A DNA stretch of 64,000 nt, taken from positions 1 to 64,000 of the forward strand of contig JAGBHE010000024.1 of the NCBI GenBank assembly GCA_017935675.1, written 5' to 3'. Below the pieces are notes generated by a model. The model saw only the letters and a list, made by a program, of their open reading frames with translations. It was not told the origin of the DNA and made no database searches. This DNA is from Clostridia bacterium (GTDB lineage: Bacteria > Bacillota > Clostridia > UBA1381). The position numbers and the translations under genes were made by a program. This document shows, piece after piece, positions 58,099 through 64,000 of the stretch; positions within the stretch are counted from its first letter, which is position 1, and each line of letters begins with the position of its first letter.

Positions 58099-60258
58099 TT
58101 ATTGTTGTAAGCCAATGTTAACAGGATCGGTTACCGGCCGATTGATGTCTGATACCCATACAAACCCTTTTGCCGTCTGTGCTGCTGTCACACTGCTTGC
58201 TTCAAGCGAAAATTTATTTGTTTTACCTGCTTCGGAAGTAACATTTTTGATTACTATTCCGCTATCCATTATATCATTGGTGTATCCTGCCGCAATCAGC
58301 ATAAGCGGCTTATTTTCCCCGGATTCGTTCATAACATCAGCATTAAAATACGGCTTGTTGTTGACGATTGTACGATATGCATTAACAAATACTCCGTCTG
58401 CTGTGCCAAAGCAAATCGGAACCTCAATTGCATTTTTCAATCTTATAATATCATCCACATCCTTGGTAAAATCCCAATCAGTTGCAATAAATTCTGTTCC
58501 TTCTCCCATCGAAAGAGCGCCTGTGGAACCGGGATTAAGCGGTTTCGGTAAAGTGATGTTAATCTTTGTTCCGACGCCTGTGTATTCCTCATCCTTAGCA
58601 ATTGCTGCACCTGTATCAGTGCCGCCTGCAAGGAAGCTTAATTTACTTATGTCCTTAATTTTTGCATCAATGACTGCAGAAAGACTTGTTACGCCGTACG
58701 GAATTACACCGTCTGCCGCCACAGCATTGCCGGTTGAATCGGTATATGTAATACTGCTTATTTCAGGAGTTACTTCCCAGTATGCGTTTATGTTGTCAAC
58801 ACGGCATATAAGTCCGTTGACGCTTCCATTACGCTGATCGCGCAGAAGTATCTGAATCCCGCCCGGCGTCCAGCTGATATTGTCAGCACTATGTTTTAAT
58901 ACGCCATCTAAATACATTTCTGCCGTATTATTATCAAAATCATAAACATACTTTATGTTGTGCCATATTTGATCAACCAAAGTAAAAGCCGTGAAAATGT
59001 CTTTTCCGTTATTTTTCAGCAAGGGATGCGTAACTTGAACATTATTGTTATCCGACTTGACATCTGCCTCAAACACCAGTCTTCCTTCGCTGAAATTAAT
59101 GGCGCTTGAACCAGCCAAACCATTAGCATAGATAATAAAATTCTGATTGTTTGTTGCAGTGTTTGTTGCCTGAATGCACCAGTCGCCTTCCTCTCCGGAT
59201 TTTCCCTGCCCGCGTTCAAGCTTGTAATGTCCGTTATCGTTCAACCCAATTTTGCCAAAATCCCTCTTTGAGATAACGCCTTCTCCGAGATCATTAAAAT
59301 TCTGCGAATACCACGCACTGTTTCCGTCACCGTATTTTAAACTGATTTCACTATTTATTGTTTTGCTGTAAAACTTTGTATTATCAACGTATATGGTGTT
59401 TGATTTTTCTGCCGGCACGCCGATTCTTATTCTTATTTGCGTTATGTTCGGAACATCACAGGCAGCTGATGCAAGGAACACTTCATTGCCCGCTTTGTCA
59501 GTCTTATAAACCGATGCAATCTTGTTGTAGGTGTCAATGTGTAAATGCGCCGTATACCAGATTCCCTGTTCAGCTTTTCCGTTTGCCGGATTGCCTCCAA
59601 AACCACTTGATGAACTAAAGAAAAGGGAGGGGGTCAAAAATTGATTTTTGCCGTTTTCGTCAGCATATAAAATCTGATAATCTACACGCAAAGTATTATT
59701 ATCAACAGCCATCAGGTCAGTATATAAGTCAAATATTCCGTTTTCCGCTTTTTCCAGCTTCTCCATATAAAACGGCTGAATATTAGTTGCGGTAATAGCT
59801 TTAACATATCCGTCACTGTCAATGTTTTCTTCAACCTGCTTTGGTGCGGCAGAATTTCCCGTGTTCGGAGTTATGATGATGTCATCATTATTTCCGGTTC
59901 CGGTAACATAATGTTCACTCCTGAGTGTTCTGTCATTATATTCCGAAAGCTTTACGGGACCGTCAAACAATGTGCTCTCACCTGATTTGACCGTAAGATG
60001 ATTTTCTCCGATTTTTCCGGCTGCTGAGGCGTTGATTATACCCTTGCCGAGATCTATCTCAGCCGGCTGCCCGTTTACGGATGCGCTTACCTGTTCATCC
60101 GCATTTTTAACATCAAGCGGAATTTCCTTGATATCATATGTATAACCTGACTTAAGAGTCTTGTTATACAGTGTCCCCTCCGCCAAAGCTGCAGATGTAA
60201 AACTTGTAAATACTGTTGCCGCAGCAACCAATGCCGTTAAAAACTTATTTTTTCTCAT
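58099..60258 (-). CDS. Large secreted protein with two LamG-like domains
   Basis: A 719-residue exported protein (signal peptide 1-26, ending SAALA-E). A beta-domain (about 30-110) is followed by two LamG-like domains, one at about 125-300 (PSLFFSSSSGFGG; WYTAHLHIDTYNKIASVYKT; NTIYVDNTKFYSK) and one at about 330-500 (GRLVFEADVKSDNNNVQVTH; WHNIKYVYDFDNNTAEMYLD; CRVDNINAYWEVTPE). The C-terminal region has the motif TEFIATDWDFTKDVDDIIRL, shared in form with the end of the next protein (60287-62497), so the two are paralogues. It has no anchor domain that I can see. Its gene ends at a perfect hairpin. Confidence 0.78.
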   Translation of the reverse strand: MRKNKFLTALVAAATVFTSFTSAALAEGTLYNKTLKSGYTYDIKEIPLDVKNADEQVSASVNGQPAEIDLGKGIINASAAGKIGENHLTVKSGESTLFDGPVKLSEYNDRTLRSEHYVTGTGNNDDIIITPNTGNSAAPKQVEENIDSDGYVKAITATNIQPFYMEKLEKAENGIFDLYTDLMAVDNNTLRVDYQILYADENGKNQFLTPSLFFSSSSGFGGNPANGKAEQGIWYTAHLHIDTYNKIASVYKTDKAGNEVFLASAACDVPNITQIRIRIGVPAEKSNTIYVDNTKFYSKTINSEISLKYGDGNSAWYSQNFNDLGEGVISKRDFGKIGLNDNGHYKLERGQGKSGEEGDWCIQATNTATNNQNFIIYANGLAGSSAINFSEGRLVFEADVKSDNNNVQVTHPLLKNNGKDIFTAFTLVDQIWHNIKYVYDFDNNTAEMYLDGVLKHSADNISWTPGGIQILLRDQRNGSVNGLICRVDNINAYWEVTPEISSITYTDSTGNAVAADGVIPYGVTSLSAVIDAKIKDISKLSFLAGGTDTGAAIAKDEEYTGVGTKINITLPKPLNPGSTGALSMGEGTEFIATDWDFTKDVDDIIRLKNAIEVPICFGTADGVFVNAYRTIVNNKPYFNADVMNESGENKPLMLIAAGYTNDIMDSGIVIKNVTSEAGKTNKFSLEASSVTAAQTAKGFVWVSDINRPVTDPVNIGLQQ

Positions 60259-60286
60259 TGTTTTTTACCTCCTGTAAAATTAAAAT

Positions 60287-62497
60287 TTAGAATACTTTTA
60301 TTAAAATACCGAACCCTCTACGGAGTATTACTGTATCAGAATCCGATGTATAACCCCAATCCGTTGCAATCAAAGCTGTATTATGCGGTATTATAACCTG
60401 CAGTTCATCACCCGGGCTGAGCCCATCGGGCAAATCCAAAGCAAACCTTGTGCCGCGGATACCCTTAAGGCCTTTTTCCGTTTCCGAAACACCTTCGCCG
60501 AGGTAATCCTCGTTATCGGTCAGTTTCCGCACAGCCGCTGCTGTCTGAACGCCGTTTTTCAGTATCTGAACACCGCCTTCGAAAAAACCGTCAGTGAAAC
60601 GCATTGAAGAAGTAACTGTAATTTCACTTGCCTCCTGCGGTACAAAAAACATTTTACCTGCCGGATACGCGCTCCCCGAATCCGATTCGACCGATATAAT
60701 ATCAGAAGGTACCTCCCAGCGGAAATCAATATTGTCAAAACAAAGCTCGGCAGGCTTCCATAAACCGCTGCTAACGCCGGTACGGAACATTATGCGCATG
60801 AGACTGCTGTATGTGCCGCTGTCCGAAAAGCCCGTAAAAGGCGCGCCTGAAACCAAACGGTTGTTCATATACAGCTCAGAGCGCTGAGCCGTGTAATCAA
60901 ACACCAGCTTGAAGCTGCACCATTCTCCATCAGAAACACGGAAGTCATCATTGCCTGCCGCACATCCGTCTTTTATAATATAGTCTGTGCCGAACATGCC
61001 GGACACGTTTCCCCGAAAATTATAGGCAGCATAAAGTCCTTCCGCATTTTCTGTCATCATGTCGAAGCAAAGCACGGCTCTTCCGGACCTGAAACTGTCA
61101 TCATGTCCTTTTTTGCTGAGGTTTGAAACATCAATACAGAGATTTCTTCCGCTTGCCGCAGACCCTTCCGCATATTTCGCGGCCGTGTCGCCTTCCGCGC
61201 CCGAGCTTCCGGTCACCTCGCCGGTTTTACCCCAGTCCGTACCGTTCCAGAACACTTTGATTTTCCCGATGCTTGTTCCGTTATCGGAATGATAACCGTT
61301 TTTTATGTATGTCAGAACGTCCGATACCCGAAATGCGCTGTTTAATACCCTTTCGCTGCCATCCTCACCGTATGCCGTGACAGAAAACAGATTATCGCCG
61401 AGAAGTATATTCCCATCGCCCGCCTCTGCCGTATACCTTCCGTCATTTCCGATAACGGGAGAATACTCTCTGCCGTTCAGATAAAATTTAACCTCTTTGG
61501 CACCCACGGCTACAACCGACATCTGCTTGATATTATCAGCTCTGTACTCCGATCCGTCACACGGATATTCAATCATGAACCTCTCTCTGCGCCGCAGCTC
61601 CCCATATTCTTTAACCTCCGTCATGGGATGCTGCTCCGCATTCCAGACATATGCCGCAAGCCGTTTTGCGCCGCTGTTTTCCGGAACCTTGATTTCTGCG
61701 GTAAGAAAAGCAGCTTCTCCCGAGCCTACCTCCGTCTGCTGTGAGCCGCTGACGGAAATCAAACGGTTATTCTCATCATACAACGCTGAAATAAGCTGTG
61801 CTTTCGCTCCCTCGCCGAATCCGTATACAGCTGCTCCAACCGAATATTCACCGTCAGTCAAATGAAAAACAGGACATCCGTTTTTTAAAAACCATGCGCT
61901 TTCTGCCTTTGTCGCCATCGGCTTCTCTACGGCAATATTATCAATCATGCAATGCTTTTCCATATTCTCCGAACCGAATTTGACCTGTGCCGCCGTAATT
62001 TGCTCCATATGGGTCAGCGGTATCACCTCGCGTTCGTCTATAAACACCTGTGCCGCCGTTCCGCCGTAAATAATCAGCTTGACAGTATACCAATCCAAAA
62101 TCAGACTGCTGCCTCCCGTAAGCGCATCACCGTTTATAAAAAGCTCTGCTCCGCTGTCAGTCATACGCATCCGAAGCTTTTCTGCGCCGCCGGAGGTCAG
62201 GGTGATAATATCAGTCCCGCCCGAGGTCTGCTCCCGCAAAAAAACGTCTGCCTTAAGAACCGTTATACCGCCTGTGAAATCCACTTCGCCCGCCTCCGCC
62301 GAGGACTGCCATGCCTTAGTTTGGGCACCAAACTTATCAAAAGCTGCCACAGCGTATTCCGATTCCTCAAAGCCTTCGGAAAATATACAATCTGCCTCAG
62401 AGGCAATTGCCCCACCTGCGAATCCGGCCATCAAAAGGACCGATGCCAAAAGATGAAACATTATTTTTTTCATGACTGCTTCATATTCTTTTACCAT
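60287..62497 (-). CDS. Large secreted LamG-like protein, paralogue of the 58099 gene product
   Basis: A 736-residue exported protein. The signal peptide (after a short polar start MVKEYEAVMKK) ends near residue 33. A LamG-like domain covers about 35-195 (ITVLKADVFLREQTSGGTDI; DWYTVKLIIYGGTAAQVFID), an Ig-like stretch follows (FMIEYPCDGSEYRADNIKQM), a second LamG-like domain covers about 405-600 (AVLCFDMMTENAEGLYAAYN; WCSFKLVFDYTAQRSELYMN), and the C-terminus has TALIATDWGYTSDSDTVILR, as in its paralogue. I keep the start at 62497 because AAGGG, overlapping the stop of the permease gene, is 8 nt upstream; ATG 62473 has only a weak SD. Confidence 0.78.
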   Translation of the reverse strand: MVKEYEAVMKKIMFHLLASVLLMAGFAGGAIASEADCIFSEGFEESEYAVAAFDKFGAQTKAWQSSAEAGEVDFTGGITVLKADVFLREQTSGGTDIITLTSGGAEKLRMRMTDSGAELFINGDALTGGSSLILDWYTVKLIIYGGTAAQVFIDEREVIPLTHMEQITAAQVKFGSENMEKHCMIDNIAVEKPMATKAESAWFLKNGCPVFHLTDGEYSVGAAVYGFGEGAKAQLISALYDENNRLISVSGSQQTEVGSGEAAFLTAEIKVPENSGAKRLAAYVWNAEQHPMTEVKEYGELRRRERFMIEYPCDGSEYRADNIKQMSVVAVGAKEVKFYLNGREYSPVIGNDGRYTAEAGDGNILLGDNLFSVTAYGEDGSERVLNSAFRVSDVLTYIKNGYHSDNGTSIGKIKVFWNGTDWGKTGEVTGSSGAEGDTAAKYAEGSAASGRNLCIDVSNLSKKGHDDSFRSGRAVLCFDMMTENAEGLYAAYNFRGNVSGMFGTDYIIKDGCAAGNDDFRVSDGEWCSFKLVFDYTAQRSELYMNNRLVSGAPFTGFSDSGTYSSLMRIMFRTGVSSGLWKPAELCFDNIDFRWEVPSDIISVESDSGSAYPAGKMFFVPQEASEITVTSSMRFTDGFFEGGVQILKNGVQTAAAVRKLTDNEDYLGEGVSETEKGLKGIRGTRFALDLPDGLSPGDELQVIIPHNTALIATDWGYTSDSDTVILRRGFGILIKVF

Positions 62498-62501
62498 AGC
62501 A

Positions 62502-63377
62502 TCATCCCTTTATAGCTCCTATCATAACACCTTTAACAAAATATCTCTGTATAAACGGATAAACGCACAGCATCGGCACAGTCGATACAACCATGGTAGC
62601 GTACTTGATTGTCTCCGCCACAGCGTCCGCATCGTCAATCGAAACAACACCGTTTTGCTGCGCTGAGCCTTCTAACAGAATCTCACGAAGAACAAGCTGA
62701 AGGGGATATTTACGCATATTGTTAATATAAAGCAATCCCGGCATGTAGCTGTTCCAGTGCTCAACGGCATAGTATAACGCTATTACCGCAATACATGCTT
62801 TTGACAGAGGAATCATTACCTGAATAAGTATTAAATAATTATTCGCACCGTCTATCTTTGCAGCTTCTTCAAGCTCCCCGGGGAGACCCCGGAAAAAACT
62901 CAGCATGATAATAAAGTTGCTGGTATTTATAGCACCCGGCAGTATCAAAGCAGCAAACTTGTCAAGAAGGTGCAGATTCTTGACAACCAAGTATGTCGGA
63001 ATCATTCCTCCGCTGAAATACATCGTAAATACAATTGCCATCAATATGAAGTTTTTACCCGGCAGCCCCCTGCGCGACAGACAGTAGGCCGCAACAATGG
63101 TCAGCGACACATTGAGCAGAGTTCCCGCTACGGTATAGAAAATTGTGTTTCTGTAGCCAATCCACAGCATACTGTTTTTCAGTACATGAGCATAGTTTGT
63201 CAGATTGAAGCCGCGGGGGCAGAGCAGAATCTTGCTTCCGCTGTACAGCTCCACAGGGTCACTTATTGACGCAAACAGTACATACAGGCATGGATAAAGT
63301 GTAGCTATCAACATTCCCGTAAGGAATAACGTATTAAATACGGCAAATATTTTTTCGCCCTTTGTTCGCTTTAACAT
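62502..63377 (-). CDS. Carbohydrate ABC transporter permease, LplC/YtcP-type
   Basis: A 291-residue inner-membrane permease with six membrane helices. The EAA loop that contacts the ATPase is ELEEAAKIDGANNYLILIQV (about residues 180-199). The start LYPCLYVLFASISDPVELYS and the end YPFIQRYFVKGVMIGAIKG are typical of LplC-like proteins that import oligosaccharides, often uronate-containing ones. The ATPase is usually a shared MsmX-type protein encoded elsewhere, as none is visible here. It lies 19 bp from the partner permease. Confidence 0.92.
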   Translation of the reverse strand: MLKRTKGEKIFAVFNTLFLTGMLIATLYPCLYVLFASISDPVELYSGSKILLCPRGFNLTNYAHVLKNSMLWIGYRNTIFYTVAGTLLNVSLTIVAAYCLSRRGLPGKNFILMAIVFTMYFSGGMIPTYLVVKNLHLLDKFAALILPGAINTSNFIIMLSFFRGLPGELEEAAKIDGANNYLILIQVMIPLSKACIAVIALYYAVEHWNSYMPGLLYINNMRKYPLQLVLREILLEGSAQQNGVVSIDDADAVAETIKYATMVVSTVPMLCVYPFIQRYFVKGVMIGAIKG

Positions 63378-63396
63378 TTAATCTTCCGCCCTTTCC

Positions 63397-64000
63397 TTAA
63401 AACAGTCCGCTGCCGTTTGTTCGCTTACTGAACCAGTTTGCAAACACAAGCAATATAAAGTTTATAACCGAATTAAAAACACCTATCGCGGCAGAATAGC
63501 TGTATTGTGCCCCTCGGATACCCTGACGGTATACATATGTGCTGATAACATCCGCTGTTTCATATGTGGTCGGATTGTAAAGAAGGATTATTTTCTCATA
63601 TCCTGTAGTCATCATAGAACCGATACGCATAATCAGCATAATTGCGATTGTAGGAAGCAGTCCCGGCAGAGTAATGTGAAACGTCTGCCTCCATCGCGAC
63701 GCCCCGTCAATGGCAGCGGCTTCATAAAGTCCTGCGTCAATAGCGGAAAGTGCCGAAATATATATGATGCTGTTCCAGCCCACACTCTGCCATATTCCGG
63801 ATATGGTATAAATGCCGCGGAAGTACTTCGGGTCAGTTATGAAAGGAACCGTTTCCAGTCCGAATCTGTTTATAACAGAATTAATCAGTCCGTCATTTGA
63901 CACAAAATCCAAAACCATACCTGCTATAATTACCGAAGAAATAAAGTGCGGCATGTATGTCACCGTCTGCACTGTCTTTTTAAACGCAAGACAGCGAACC
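63397..64000 (-). CDS. Carbohydrate ABC transporter permease, LplB-type (partial at right edge)
   Basis: The C-terminal 200 residues of the partner permease; the frame remains open through position 64000 (upstream residues RCLAFKKTVQTVTYMPHF match the LplB helix-3 region). The EAA loop is AGLYEAAAIDGASRWRQTFH. The ORF start at a GTG near 63972 is not a real start. The missing N-terminus, and probably a solute-binding protein gene, lie beyond the window. Confidence 0.9.
   Translation of the reverse strand, partial: VRCLAFKKTVQTVTYMPHFISSVIIAGMVLDFVSNDGLINSVINRFGLETVPFITDPKYFRGIYTISGIWQSVGWNSIIYISALSAIDAGLYEAAAIDGASRWRQTFHITLPGLLPTIAIMLIMRIGSMMTTGYEKIILLYNPTTYETADVISTYVYRQGIRGAQYSYSAAIGVFNSVINFILLVFANWFSKRTNGSGLF

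Noticed and set aside
1..64000. CRISPR arrays, rRNA and tRNA genes, transposases, prophage genes
   Set aside because: None was recognised by eye. Repeats found are dispersed pairs, not regularly spaced arrays. A tRNAscan or Rfam run would be decisive and could not be done.

Overview
The window comes from a strictly anaerobic member of the Bacillota, most likely class Clostridia. The reasons are an [FeFe]-hydrogenase maturase (hydE), a GerW/YtfJ-type sporulation protein, clostridial gene order (scpA-scpB-DUF2953-ytfJ; recX-rimO-pgsA; mltG-trmR-trhP), S-layer homology proteins, strong Shine-Dalgarno sites, and sigma-A promoters that almost all have a 17-bp spacer. Base composition by eye is moderate, roughly mid-40s percent GC. 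I cannot name genus or species. I saw no rRNA, tRNA, CRISPR array or transposase.

Layout. 0-10 kb: the start of a leftward gene at the edge, hydE-tcdA, a leftward metY with an apparent cysteine-ending leader peptide, a sodium-dependent transporter, then a glycerol-3-phosphate-type oxidation operon (two FAD proteins plus DUF1667, followed by a HAD phosphatase) divergent from a DeoR regulator. 10.4-13.3 kb: a three-gene surface-protein cassette bracketed by a 74-bp direct repeat. 13.3-30 kb: a long rightward run of conserved genes for chromosome segregation (scpAB), sporulation, radical SAM chemistry, tRNA and ribosome modification (trmR, trhP, rimO), lipid and peptidoglycan work (pgsA, mltG), and potassium uptake (TrkH/TrkA). 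30-38 kb: MATE and EamA transporters, a quinone-reductase-like protein, a Gfo/Idh/MocA oxidoreductase and an intracellular GH13 enzyme, with two AraC regulators each divergent from its enzyme module. 38-41.7 kb: a BlaI/BlaR1-type operon in which the M56 sensor is split by one in-frame TAG, and which also carries an SLH protein and a 55-residue protein. 41.8-46.6 kb: alaS, nth and a zinc-ribbon/coiled-coil pair. 46.7-64 kb: one leftward operon of at least nine genes with two LplB/LplC-type sugar ABC permeases, an M14 peptidase, a heparinase II/III-type polysaccharide lyase and five large secreted proteins with laminin-G-like, copper-amine-oxidase-stalk and SLH modules.

The last operon reads as a surface machine that holds and cuts an acidic polysaccharide and imports the products; this is inference from module content. 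The most unusual points are the leader peptide upstream of metY, the split BlaR1 operon, the repeat-bracketed cassette with two copies of a Cys-rich tail motif, and palindromic REP-like repeats sitting directly behind stop codons at five gene boundaries.
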